NCBI GenBank assembly: GCA_017454425.1
Contig: JAFTCZ010000085.1
Coordinates: 1 to 15,444 of the forward strand
Direction of reading: 5' to 3'
Source: Clostridia bacterium
GTDB taxonomy: Bacteria; Bacillota_A; Clostridia; Christensenellales; UBA1242
Length of the DNA stretch: 15,444 bases
Shown here: positions 8,201 through 15,444 of the stretch, piece by piece
Layout of the letters: every line of letters begins with the position of its first letter
How positions within the stretch are numbered: position 1 is the stretch's first letter
Program-made: the position numbers and the translations under genes
The notes under the pieces: generated by a model
The model's input: the letters and a program-made list of their open reading frames with translations, nothing else
The model's database searches: none
Told to the model about the DNA's origin: nothing

Positions 8201-11200
8201 GTAAGCATTAACAATACACAAGATGCTGCTGGTAGTACAAGTTTGATTATTAATGGCACATCATACAGGGCAATTGTTACGCTATATCTAGATGAAAACA
8301 CAGACGACCTTGGTAATTATGATTATTATTATGTTCCTACACTTGCCGATTTGGGCACTGGGGCAGACGAAGTATTTACGATAGACCAAAATGCTCATAC
8401 TATTAGCCGTGAATATACATTAAATACATACTATGCACTTGCAACACCAACCTTTACAATCAATTCAACCGAGCCAAATTCTGTAAACGGAGTTAGTGAT
8501 GCAAACCAAAACACTGTTGCAATCACCAATTCAAATTCAAACAGTGATACAACATATTTAATTAACATCTACGAGAACTCTTTGTCTGGTGGCTTTAATT
8601 CACCACAAAACTTTAACAGACTAAACAACTCTGCAAACAGCGTGATTATTGAAAACACCGGCGTACTTGGTACAGTTAACCTTAATTATGTATTAAATGA
8701 TTTGAATTTGCCATATGGCAAATATTGGGTAAGTTTGGTCAGATTGTCCGATACTTACATTAACAACCCTCGTGGTGATCTTTATGCCCTCAGCAGCTTC
8801 CAAAGCGAGCCTGTTATGTTTGATTATCACTATGTGCTTGGCAACATAAATGATGTAGAATATAGTGATGAAGACGAATACACCTTGTCATGGACACTGC
8901 TTGATGTGCAAGATGTTACACCTGTTAAATATTATGTGACAATGCAAGACATTCAGGGCAACAACTTTACATATTGGTGTGTTGTTGCTTATGACGGAAG
9001 TGATTATTCTATCACATCTTCATCAAGCGAAAACGAACTATTTAGCATAAATGGTAACAAACTGATTTTTTATGTTGACAATTATGTACGCAACACCGAA
9101 AGAGGCGGGACATATTATTTGGTTGGCAATTATTCATATTTTGTTGTTGCAACCGATGACCTAGGCGAAGTTGTCAATTTGGGCAGACCATCGCCAAGCA
9201 CACCAAGTGCAAGCAATGTGATAAGCAGTGCCGAAACAACCGGCAATTTTGTGTACAAAATTGTTTATCCACTTCAATATACCAGTGCAACATTAAATGG
9301 CAATACACTTGCGTGGGGTGCTGTTGACCAAAGCGGGTTAGCCTTAAACACGATTACTCACACATGGCAATATCGTCTTGAAAATGGCGAATTTGTGACA
9401 CTTGGCAATGTTGATGAAGAAATAGATAATGGCAATATTACCTGCAGCACACAAATTTTGCTAGATTATACCACAAGACAGCAATATGGTGATGCAATTT
9501 ACATAAGGCTGTTAATAAACAACGAAATAAACTTCCTTCGTGATACCAGTGGCTTTAATGTAAATGTTAGTGATCAACCACAATTGCCAGGGTTTACATC
9601 GTTTGTATTAGATACAAACAAAGCGGACGGAACAGTTAAATATGTGTTTGACAATGCTGTTATCAACAACTCTAGGTCTGGCGAGGCATATTATCTTGAC
9701 GACCTAAACAATGGCGTATTCGAAATTGGCCTTGACTTCGAATTAACCTATAACAACCAAACAATCACTTTGCCAAACAAAAATGGTGACATTGACCTTA
9801 CTGCATACTACGAGATGATAACCACCCAATATATACAACTTGGCGGAAACCTAAACCTTATTCAATTAATGAATACTACTCAAAAAGCACACTTTACACA
9901 CACCGTAAATGGTGTTACCGAGTTTATGCCAGGTGCATATAAGTTAAGACTAAAACTTTATGACCGCGCAAACCAAAATGAGGCAAAATATCTAACAACC
10001 CAAACAGCACAACAAGATATTTTTATTGTGGAAAGATGGGAAGTAGAAAATGTTGAACTTGCTGGACCTTACATTACATATTATGCCGATTTAACCGATG
10101 AAAATGGCGTGTTCTCAAAGCGTCTTAACAATCAAAAATCAATCAGTTGGGTAAGTGATCGTACAACAAACCTAAGTTTTGATATCACAAATCCAACCCT
10201 TGATGCACAAAGCCTCGAGTTAACCGTTTGGTTGCTAGATTATAGTTCAGAATACAAGGCAAACAACTACACCTTAATTGTTCCGGGCGACCGAATAAAT
10301 CGCTGCAAAACATATGATCTTTCAGGCTTTATGACAGGTGACCAAACATGGCATATCCAAATTGATATAACCGAAATTTGGCAAACAGTTACTTTGCCAA
10401 GAGAATATTTTGTTGGGTTCTATCTTGGCGAGTCACAAAACAATCACAATTCAAGCATAAGAAGAAAATCAATTTCATCATCTCATAATGATGAATTAAA
10501 CGAACTTTTGGGCAAAAATGATGAAACATCTCGCAATTACGCAATTATTAACTACAAATTCTTGCCAACTGTTACTTTGATGGATTATTTTGAATATGAC
10601 AAAAACGGAAACACAATAGTTTGCTGGCTCGAAAACAAAATAGGTACCGATTCATTTAGTTATGATTTATCCATAACCGAAATGGAGTACACAACTTCTT
10701 GGACAACTGTTGGAAGAACATATAGTGTACAAAAAATTCGTTCCGAAACAATAAAACTTGATGGCGTTATTTATCAAAGCTATCAAACAAACAAAATAGT
10801 TGATCTAAAAGATGCTGCATATTACCTTATTAAGGTTGCAGTTAGTGATAACACCGCCGATTCATATTATATAGGAACAAATCAAGCCGAAGATGACGCA
10901 AAGGCCGAATCAGAAAGAATGTATATGTTCTTAAATATCTATCAAAAACCAATTGATGCAAATATTGTGTCACTTGGCACCAACGACACAACAAAAACAC
11001 TTACCGGAAATGATCGTGACGATGGCTTAAGAGTTGAATCAAACAAAGATGACAACAGCACAACCCGTGCAGTAGTTATTGTTGATGAAGACACCGACCC
11101 AGAAACACAAATGCTGAAAATAACTTTCACTCAAGAAAGTATTGCTTCACTTGCTTATCGTTTGATTGTAGAAGACAGCAATGGTGCAGTTGTTAGCACA

Positions 11201-14200
11201 TACTTTGTTGGACGCATAAACAACAACACAAGCCTTGCACTTTACCTATACCACAATGCCGAAGTTCAGGGGGCTTATTATACAACCGCCGACCTAAACA
11301 ACAATGCGCCAATTTACATTTATGGCAATTCGGTTGGTGCTATTGTCAAATCGGGTGCAGTTTACAACATAACAATAACAGGACTGACTCTTAATCAGTT
11401 GTTTGGTAATAATTACAACAATGGTGCCGATTATGTCTTAAAAATTAGTGCTTTTGTGCCTGTTTACTTCCACACAATCAATTCACAACCATACAACAAC
11501 ACAAGTGTAGGCATCAATCCAAAAATAAACAACCACAACGGTATTAACTCTCGCACATTTAGATATTACATCAAGTTTGTTGTGCCAAAAATAGATAACA
11601 TTATACTAGAACAAAAGAATTTAACCACAAATACATACGAGGTTGTTGACAATTCAACAATTCGCAATGACAACGGAAATTATTCTTACAAACTAAAATT
11701 TGTTATTGACAAAAACTATATCGGCACAAGCACCGATTCAAAAATTATTGCACTTTATCTTGCTGGTCAAACAAAACTAGAATTTATGTATTATCAGTCT
11801 TACAGTTCTTGTGCGTTAGATGCATCAGGCAACCCTGTTGTCGAAGTTGTTGTAAATGACACAAACATCGAAGGTATATTCCAAAAATTTAGACAATTAA
11901 TAAACAACAGCCTGCCATCAAAACTTACATTTGGCGTTGTTATGTTGCCGGTTGGCGAGTGGTCAAACTCTAGCACAGATACACTAAACCCAAAATCAAA
12001 CGCAACAAGTTACAACGACAGCAACGAACTTGTCAAAAACAAAAACATCAACTCAATGGTGCAAAGTGAAGGAAAAGATATTACAATTAACATTCAATTG
12101 CCAAATGTTCCTCTTGCGTTGCATTACAACAATAAAATCGAGCAAAGTGCCGCTGCAAACATCAAAAAGGCTGCAACAGTTAACAATGTTTATTCAAATG
12201 TGTTGCAACCATATGGTGCCGAAACAAAAGTGGCAGTAGACCCATACTTGGGCAGAAACACCGATGTTTCTCAAAATAATTGTACGCGTGCATATCTATA
12301 TCAAAATCAATTTACAAAAAGAAACAACTTCAAGTTTTATGTTACCGTTTACAACCGAAACACAAACGACCTGCTAGGAAGTTTTGATAATTTTGTTGAT
12401 GTTGTTGATTTGTTAGATGTTAGCACATACACCTCGGACACCAACAATTTGTATGGCAAGCTTTATGCACTTTGCCCAAGTGGCGGGGCATTAAGGCTAG
12501 ATGTTGTGCTAAAATATGTCGGCACTTCACTAGGAAATTCAAGCTTGTGGGCCGACAGCCAAGCTACATCAATCAATCTCGATTTTTATGTCCGTGACCC
12601 AAGTGTTTATAAGCTGTTGCTTACACAAGATTGGGCAAGTACTCATACCATAACTTATGGTCAAAAAACTGACTTTTTGGCACCAATGGTAAGCATAAGT
12701 GCAACAAAAGATGACGAGACCTTGCAAAACGCTACTCTTTATGTCAAGATGTATGCAACCTATGGTGTGGCTGCTTTGGACGAGTATTTGTTTGAAATAT
12801 CACTAGACACAAACAATGATTTGATGTCATGGATATTAGATAAATACACGCCAAGGCGACTTAATAAAAATGACACCACAAAAGAAAACTTCTTAATGTA
12901 CGCTCTTATTGGCACAACAAATGAGGGTGCAAAATGGCATATTGATTATACAGTAAAACAAACTTCTGGCTTTATATGCAGCAATTATCTAACAAACACC
13001 CTTGTGGGTGATAACAAAATTGTTTCAAGCAATGCGTTTAGCCCTCAGTTAAAACTTGTTCAGCAAGAGACCACCGTTACATATTCAAACACCGGTGGAA
13101 CATTAGAAAAATTAGATTATGATGATGAGATTAAGTTCTATAAGTCTTACCGTTTGTACACCAACCCAACTTTCAAAAACATAAACACAACAGCAAGATA
13201 TCTCGAAATTGTTAGCATAAAAGATGGAAATAATGTAGAAAAACTAAATAATACAAGTTTGTTTATCTCTTTGTTAAAACAAGATGATGAGTTTGCATAT
13301 ACCTATACCGACAGCACAATTAATATTAATAACCGTGACGATTTTGTCACAAATCTAAAAGATACTATTGACACGGCAATTAATAAGACTGCTGGGGTAT
13401 ACACAATATCTTATCGTTATACTTATTATGGTGCAGGCGCAAATGGTGACAGTGCAAGAGTATTGCCTTCTGCAAAAATGTCTACACCTGCACAAGATGA
13501 TGACGAAAAACCATTAAACTTTGTATATACAAAATATCAAAAAGTTTATCAAAAATATTATGTATTATCAGTTGAAAATGGTGTAGTAAAAACAGAAAAC
13601 CTCACCCAAAATACCAACCTAGGAACTTTAATAAACCAAGCAATTAATAATGATCCTAATCAACCATTAGGCAGTCGACAAGAAGGTAGCACCACCAGCG
13701 ATGGCTTGTTTATTGTTTCTGACCAACCACAAACAGGCTATCAAGTTTATATCAGCCAATATGACTATGCAAGCAACAAAAAAGTTTATACATCATTAGA
13801 CCTCGAGACACGCACATTTGATAATGGAAGTGGCCAAGATTATGCATATTATTATATACAATTTGACCCAACAAAGGCAGATTGTTTGGACGAATATGAT
13901 AATGAAGCCAACAACTTGTTTGTTACTGGACATTACACAAGGCATACAGGCTATTTGCAAGGCGGAAACAACGAATTTTGCGTTGTTTCGCAAGATATGG
14001 CAAACCTAAATGGTGTTTACACCGTTTACAGCATAAATGGTTCGGATATTACGGCAAAGCATGCTGCTGTTACAAACATTAGTGGTAACTTCTTGTTAGA
14101 TAAAAACGAGTACCTCAAGTTTGCACAAGCAAGCGGAACACCAAATGCATCATATATTGATGCATCAAATGGAGAAACATGGGAAAATAGCTTAATAACA

Positions 14201-15444
14201 AAACTTGGCCCTGGTGGCACAAATGCCGTAACACTAAACTTTAATCAAACATGTCCAGTTTGTCATGGCACAGGGTACGAGATGCGCAATGATTTACCAC
14301 ACGAATATGTCTGCACAAAATACATTAATGTTCTTACATCACCGGCCATAGTGCCTATTCCTATTGCGGGCTTCTATTACTTTACTTGCAAATATTGTGG
14401 CGATCAGGTAAATGACAAATGGGGCTTGGTTACTGACTACAGCGTCGGCGGCACTTACGAGCTTGGTGGGTGTTGCGAAAAAAGGCGTGGTGAATGTCAC
14501 AATTGTGGCGGAATTGGACACACAAACACCGATTCTACCTATAACTATGCGTCATTATCTAATGGCGGCAATGGTTTGGGCATGTATGATAACTATCAAA
14601 TCATCAGCTGGATTTTTGATGGTGAACCAGTGGTTGATGACAATGGTTATGTAACCGAGCGCAAAATAAAGATTTTGTGTCAAGACACAGCGGGAGAAAA
14701 TGCTTTTGTATACAACACAAAATTAATTATTGGTCAAACATTGCCCGAGGTGAACTTATACACCAAATATAGGTTTAATGTAAAAATCACATATGGAAAC
14801 AGCAACAAAATAACAACTATGGCATTTGACAATAATACCAAATATTATTTGTGTAATGCCAAAATCCTAAATAATTATACAGGGCAATATCAATTCTCAC
14901 TCGAGCCAAAAACAGGTTTTGAGGGCTGCTTTAAGAATGATATTGATCAAACCGAAGCATCTGCCTTAACTTGGACAAGTACAAGTCGCGAGGGTAGAAC
15001 AATAACATGGGAAGAAAAAGACTTTGCAAATTCACATGTACTGTCAATTGAATTAAATGATAAAGCACCACTTTATGTTGCTAATGATTACACACAAACC
15101 AATCTAAGCACCTATTATGATATGAACGCATCAAGATATGGTGGCACAAATGATGCAGGTGTGTTTGCTAGATTAACACAAGGAGAAGATAAATCTAACA
15201 TAAATGATAGCATCTTCCCAGGTATGCGCCTTGGTATAAATTATGATGTTAAGGTTGTGTTTACCAAATGGGAAATTTCGTGGGACCTTTTTGGATGGAG
15301 CGGTAGTTTTGGTGATAACAACACTTGCCAGATGGTTGGTGATGAGACATGTTGGGACGGAAGCAACTATGACAGCAATATTTTGTATAAAGATGTTATT
15401 AATGATGAGGAACATATTCTTCAAGGCTATGCAATAAGTTTGAA
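2144..15444 (+). CDS. Giant secreted/surface protein with FN3-like repeats and a CxxCxGxG module, 3' end missing
   Basis: One frame stays open from the ATG at 2144 to the window edge: 4,433 complete codons, no stop. The start is secure because AAAGGAAG (2130-2137) lies 6 bases upstream and an in-frame TAA at 2138-2140 excludes anything longer. Order: N-terminal signal or anchor (about 1-38), regular FN3-like repeats (about 45-760), longer divergent beta-sandwich repeats (about 760-4030), cysteine-rich module (4037-4126), Cys-containing tail (to the edge). Trp-Asp-Ser-Val/Ile recurs at residues 166, 263, 1027 and 1718, followed by an Ala...Tyr pattern typical of FN3 strands B-C. Asn, Thr, Asp and Tyr are abundant and Cys is rare before residue 4037. 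No catalytic domain, LPXTG or SLH motif was seen; the C-terminus is outside the window. I infer an extracellular adhesin, stalk or scaffold. It has its own promoter, after the terminator of the gene before. Confidence 0.93.
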   Translation, partial: MSAVAKRIIIIVSILAGVLAIVGGSVAVMMSKPSAVVARSDRLDTPTIRGVEKEGDDYVLSFTYIPDAIGYMVCEYNPDTNERHTQTYKGDDVIYAGEYVKVRITDFLFNTYTEADYRDYTFTATAKYSDQVFNSKESAAYVYKNQLKLQTPTIKDIDPSATSMKWDSIEFATSYNIYLQDEDDSNNDVYINTVETYVPYSTIKQTFGQQENYSLYVVAKNLNVNLQGYVLDSEKSDIGFYLPAGKLGDVALSYDKNTKSLSWDSVVGATNYLVYLSTHGTSAYASLNDNAALFNHTNGKFTFDLSEIECANYLGSVIVYVEATTSNAYVEPSTSNKITYINQRKLEGPTDISIASDDSYMQISWKPSVDAPYTTGYTVWAYKYTAAQAQNNEILAAPQNYDVARSAGFDTSTTSVSIQLDINLTGFYGIAIVAKAPKGSQYSDSDVVYYKNANDLNFYDANKVLPAPNGIVANENDDGTIWVSWNIVENARRYLVKLESADGNGTPEKIYAVTDTREEINRVNTRIPPYLLDASDLIPGKYKISVRTESGVFLTSNQEYNTSVSYPEGQDYVAYRTPFDMSGAGLVFIPATKTLVWQEILGAVSYDVYAQTGAEDPTFVGVSNSTSFNMTTFFEDYHNDTGLYNIYIVAKGAENAYRTPTKSSTVQYDFVQKYQPPTNLSVTDLGLNSRTLEWQASVNAQTSTTYTIIVNDVVASSNATGTSFDITNYLSLGPNIVQIKANGDDLRLDSAYASVAFDYYYTLTAISGNVNVSASSQNYNYPSVALEFAQVKNALGYYVTINGTHTNLYSDIAVSGGVVTIALSAQDVSYLNAFADNEIVVTPHNQDEHGIGNEYVLLPSTNIGKTVIFTNTYYLPALASVELLTNTLNTNIISKIVNQTINIQFTPLNLVSANAEFTNVVPVQTYKVNIYNSTLELIASLDIDITTTERELDGSVIVNIFDVFVKENLTSLYTGDIYIAVAACVDSPNDVVGLLCACEDFIQINLGIGEFSNIQYNETQDGMILSWDSVENATSYDVSVAGETVPGIVAQDGDVQSLDLQTILHDKTIGAYNVTITARYGAQSEVGVQSITVVKKLFVHDIELIDNNTNLTIAQDALPSTLYDGGLGTYVTATHLVLLFDNAEAADLLATSPALLSDYTYKIVDLTSLTAVNNVYTISISEFNAVQTCYVYAFNNNNLATVSDYVVLDVGGAVQYSDPILSLSVYEEDILAEWRVEYLDNNGVSTPATYVLDILKNDDSLVNNALLSNIDLSMYDNENTQVNAGATIAVVNGKLSISISNNTIRTIVVQIANMAAGNYLFKLQAVTQSRAYANSSNIVQAEIILAKVLQKPTTRFVPYDFDVTPSTYHDEYDTQDMQNVDIDIYAGYPFRVYVTNNTIDNLTLTSVALKVQKNGVVVVEDKTYLLKSNTYGNFIELDKLAMGIYTTGNYSLYLKYPTPNAIYYADSDYTLVRTLEVTACEQDLSVSNVSFADGVTIGADTGFEISWQNNMLYPLDSVVSMRIYDFAGYDMGGTNMPIDTVYANQIIANTTTSIQYVISDDNQYVVEFEIQTNITSADETTYGLTAYTNVAYSFVYLVNNNTKAFSYDSVNDTLTITLDNKIALDSPIAITLNGQEFATASSTLNTITFANGASVINAVQPGLGNANAQVPPVDRLVSVVIYKNNQVVYDDSIQQFPVFVPQYAQGVQLMNDTQLYWDSVQYVSGYVVHISDGTNSYSYNVSSNVVSMLDLVDIHGGVYYVYVETAPLIINNIFVLNGTQNPISIEYLEPYNTVSNVSYQESLAGQIYDLTADDQDLQYNKTLSWTIDTTGTKSPLNPQTYAMFNIVFDGPEYIVISAVSSAVYNQMVLDNQDVSSVVVFAVNGAQYSIDLTDILNNSKVGPYAVSVVLNHAQIVAQDANYRYRLYSKPSTRNITNHKVMSIPTANIWDYITVTPDNIVVVDDDVQNGTGMAKAIAGQADSLIARIDTFNHKAFVLSQTFDYATKLSISLWTGNNSLGNVSINNTQDAAGSTSLIINGTSYRAIVTLYLDENTDDLGNYDYYYVPTLADLGTGADEVFTIDQNAHTISREYTLNTYYALATPTFTINSTEPNSVNGVSDANQNTVAITNSNSNSDTTYLINIYENSLSGGFNSPQNFNRLNNSANSVIIENTGVLGTVNLNYVLNDLNLPYGKYWVSLVRLSDTYINNPRGDLYALSSFQSEPVMFDYHYVLGNINDVEYSDEDEYTLSWTLLDVQDVTPVKYYVTMQDIQGNNFTYWCVVAYDGSDYSITSSSSENELFSINGNKLIFYVDNYVRNTERGGTYYLVGNYSYFVVATDDLGEVVNLGRPSPSTPSASNVISSAETTGNFVYKIVYPLQYTSATLNGNTLAWGAVDQSGLALNTITHTWQYRLENGEFVTLGNVDEEIDNGNITCSTQILLDYTTRQQYGDAIYIRLLINNEINFLRDTSGFNVNVSDQPQLPGFTSFVLDTNKADGTVKYVFDNAVINNSRSGEAYYLDDLNNGVFEIGLDFELTYNNQTITLPNKNGDIDLTAYYEMITTQYIQLGGNLNLIQLMNTTQKAHFTHTVNGVTEFMPGAYKLRLKLYDRANQNEAKYLTTQTAQQDIFIVERWEVENVELAGPYITYYADLTDENGVFSKRLNNQKSISWVSDRTTNLSFDITNPTLDAQSLELTVWLLDYSSEYKANNYTLIVPGDRINRCKTYDLSGFMTGDQTWHIQIDITEIWQTVTLPREYFVGFYLGESQNNHNSSIRRKSISSSHNDELNELLGKNDETSRNYAIINYKFLPTVTLMDYFEYDKNGNTIVCWLENKIGTDSFSYDLSITEMEYTTSWTTVGRTYSVQKIRSETIKLDGVIYQSYQTNKIVDLKDAAYYLIKVAVSDNTADSYYIGTNQAEDDAKAESERMYMFLNIYQKPIDANIVSLGTNDTTKTLTGNDRDDGLRVESNKDDNSTTRAVVIVDEDTDPETQMLKITFTQESIASLAYRLIVEDSNGAVVSTYFVGRINNNTSLALYLYHNAEVQGAYYTTADLNNNAPIYIYGNSVGAIVKSGAVYNITITGLTLNQLFGNNYNNGADYVLKISAFVPVYFHTINSQPYNNTSVGINPKINNHNGINSRTFRYYIKFVVPKIDNIILEQKNLTTNTYEVVDNSTIRNDNGNYSYKLKFVIDKNYIGTSTDSKIIALYLAGQTKLEFMYYQSYSSCALDASGNPVVEVVVNDTNIEGIFQKFRQLINNSLPSKLTFGVVMLPVGEWSNSSTDTLNPKSNATSYNDSNELVKNKNINSMVQSEGKDITINIQLPNVPLALHYNNKIEQSAAANIKKAATVNNVYSNVLQPYGAETKVAVDPYLGRNTDVSQNNCTRAYLYQNQFTKRNNFKFYVTVYNRNTNDLLGSFDNFVDVVDLLDVSTYTSDTNNLYGKLYALCPSGGALRLDVVLKYVGTSLGNSSLWADSQATSINLDFYVRDPSVYKLLLTQDWASTHTITYGQKTDFLAPMVSISATKDDETLQNATLYVKMYATYGVAALDEYLFEISLDTNNDLMSWILDKYTPRRLNKNDTTKENFLMYALIGTTNEGAKWHIDYTVKQTSGFICSNYLTNTLVGDNKIVSSNAFSPQLKLVQQETTVTYSNTGGTLEKLDYDDEIKFYKSYRLYTNPTFKNINTTARYLEIVSIKDGNNVEKLNNTSLFISLLKQDDEFAYTYTDSTININNRDDFVTNLKDTIDTAINKTAGVYTISYRYTYYGAGANGDSARVLPSAKMSTPAQDDDEKPLNFVYTKYQKVYQKYYVLSVENGVVKTENLTQNTNLGTLINQAINNDPNQPLGSRQEGSTTSDGLFIVSDQPQTGYQVYISQYDYASNKKVYTSLDLETRTFDNGSGQDYAYYYIQFDPTKADCLDEYDNEANNLFVTGHYTRHTGYLQGGNNEFCVVSQDMANLNGVYTVYSINGSDITAKHAAVTNISGNFLLDKNEYLKFAQASGTPNASYIDASNGETWENSLITKLGPGGTNAVTLNFNQTCPVCHGTGYEMRNDLPHEYVCTKYINVLTSPAIVPIPIAGFYYFTCKYCGDQVNDKWGLVTDYSVGGTYELGGCCEKRRGECHNCGGIGHTNTDSTYNYASLSNGGNGLGMYDNYQIISWIFDGEPVVDDNGYVTERKIKILCQDTAGENAFVYNTKLIIGQTLPEVNLYTKYRFNVKITYGNSNKITTMAFDNNTKYYLCNAKILNNYTGQYQFSLEPKTGFEGCFKNDIDQTEASALTWTSTSREGRTITWEEKDFANSHVLSIELNDKAPLYVANDYTQTNLSTYYDMNASRYGGTNDAGVFARLTQGEDKSNINDSIFPGMRLGINYDVKVVFTKWEISWDLFGWSGSFGDNNTCQMVGDETCWDGSNYDSNILYKDVINDEEHILQGYAISL
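2276..4430 (+). other. Regular block of about seven FN3-like repeats (residues ~45-760)
   Basis: Each unit has a strand-B segment ending in Trp or Phe plus a 'v..A..Y.V' strand C, for example LSFTYIPDAIGYMV, WDSIEFATSYNIYL, WDSVVGATNYLVYL and WQEILGAVSYDVYA. Each also has a strand-F signature of the type YxLYVVAK, often followed by Ser pairs. Strand-B Trp residues are at 166, 263, 365, 485, 597 and 694. Strand-F signatures begin near 120, 213, 317, 427, 542, 644 and 736. Spacing is therefore 92-115 residues, slightly longer than a classical FN3 domain. Sequence identity between units is low, so this is an old, diverged array. Acidic loops such as QDEDDSNND (around residue 178) could bind calcium. 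An HMM search has not been run, so the family call rests on pattern. Confidence 0.68.
4431..14251 (+). other. Long, divergent beta-sandwich repeat region (residues ~763-4036)
   Basis: The FN3-like pattern continues but with wider, less regular spacing. Recognisable strand-B segments include WDSVENATSYDV (1027), WDSVQYVSGYVV (1718), LSWTLLDV (near 8888) and LAWGAVDQ (near 9308). Strand-F-like segments occur near residues 978, 1072, 1190, 1319, 1450, 1759, 1903, 2194, 2330, 2599, 2893, 3097 and 3753, so units grow from about 100 to 150-300 residues. From about residue 3150 the pattern is hard to follow and the sequence is mainly Asn/Thr/Asp/Tyr-rich beta-type sequence. Cys is nearly absent, apart from a small cluster at 984, 996 and 998. 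A basic RRKS patch occurs at 2773-2776. No enzymatic motif was recognised anywhere in this region. Confidence 0.5.
14252..14521 (+). other. Cysteine-rich, DnaJ-type zinc-module-like segment (residues 4037-4126)
   Basis: The segment opens with CPVCHGTG (Cys4037, Cys4040) and closes with CHNCGGIG (Cys4118, Cys4121). Both match CxxCxGxG, the repeat that binds zinc in the central domain of DnaJ/Hsp40. Between them are Cys4057, CKYCG (Cys4082, Cys4085) and Cys4110-Cys4111. In DnaJ four such repeats form two zinc sites, the outer pair making one and the inner pair the other; here the outer pair is exact and the inner Cys are only partly in that form. The span of 85 residues is longer than the roughly 57 residues in E. 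coli DnaJ. There is no J-domain nearby, and the host protein appears to be exported, so a structural zinc site or disulfide knot is likelier than a chaperone role. Confidence 0.65.
14522..15444 (+). other. Cys-containing tail of the giant protein, continuing off the window
   Basis: Residues 4127-4433 have no recognised domain. Isolated Cys occur at 4179, 4237, 4262, 4395 and 4403, a much higher density than in the region before residue 4037. Aromatic-rich segments such as YRFNVKITYG and FTKWEISWDLFGW alternate with Asn/Asp/Thr loops, consistent with more beta-rich domains. No wall-sorting signal, SLH repeat or cell-wall-binding repeat is present up to the edge, so attachment must be decided by sequence beyond it. 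Confidence 0.45.

Noticed and set aside
14252..14521. A true DnaJ/Hsp40 chaperone domain
   Set aside because: There is no J-domain with HPD, only two of the four CxxCxGxG repeats are intact, and the host protein is apparently exported. It is reported as a DnaJ-like zinc signature only.
14412..14654. Plus-strand frame of 80 codons within the giant gene
   Set aside because: It is in another frame over the Cys-rich module of the open giant frame, with no ribosome site; a chance shadow.
1..15444. CRISPR array, tRNA/rRNA genes, insertion sequences or attachment sites
   Set aside because: No regularly spaced identical repeats, tRNA-like cloverleaf sequence, transposase or terminal inverted repeats were found on either strand.

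Overview
The window is AT-rich (about 35-38% G+C judged by eye) with strong AAGGAGG-type ribosome sites, near-consensus TTGACA/TATAAT promoters and textbook hairpin-plus-T-tract terminators. TGG, not TGA, encodes Trp. Together with a clostridial-looking Cys-type glutathione peroxidase, this suggests a low-GC Gram-positive bacterium, probably an uncultured member of the Clostridia. That assignment is an inference from style; there is no rRNA or marker gene here.

Layout. Positions 1-51 hold only the intrinsic terminator of a gene to the left. Positions 59-607 carry a small soluble protein of unknown function (162 aa) with its own promoter. A bidirectional terminator separates it from a convergent glutathione/thioredoxin peroxidase gene (1150-671, minus strand). 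A divergent intergenic region of about 300 bases follows, then a second small protein (1457-1912, 151 aa) that is a clear paralogue of the first, with its own promoter, a possible operator palindrome and its own terminator. From 2144 to the right edge (15444) the window is a single uninterrupted reading frame of 4,433 codons that has not ended. I translated it line by line and found no stop codon.

The giant protein. It begins with a short basic N-terminus and one hydrophobic segment (signal peptide or membrane anchor). About seven well-spaced fibronectin type III-like beta-sandwich repeats of 92-115 residues follow. Further repeats become longer and more divergent over the next 3,000 residues. 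The protein is rich in Asn, Thr, Asp and Tyr and nearly free of Cys (17 in the first 4,036 residues). Near residue 4037 its character changes: a cysteine-rich module appears, bounded by two perfect CxxCxGxG motifs, the signature of the zinc domain of DnaJ/Hsp40. The remaining 310 residues also carry scattered cysteines. It is most likely a secreted or surface-displayed giant adhesin or scaffold; its C-terminus and any cell-wall anchor lie outside the window.

Working together. Each gene appears to be a separate transcription unit, with a terminator after each completed gene and a promoter before each, so nothing here demonstrates a shared pathway. The most unusual items are the size of the surface protein and the DnaJ-type zinc signature inside it.
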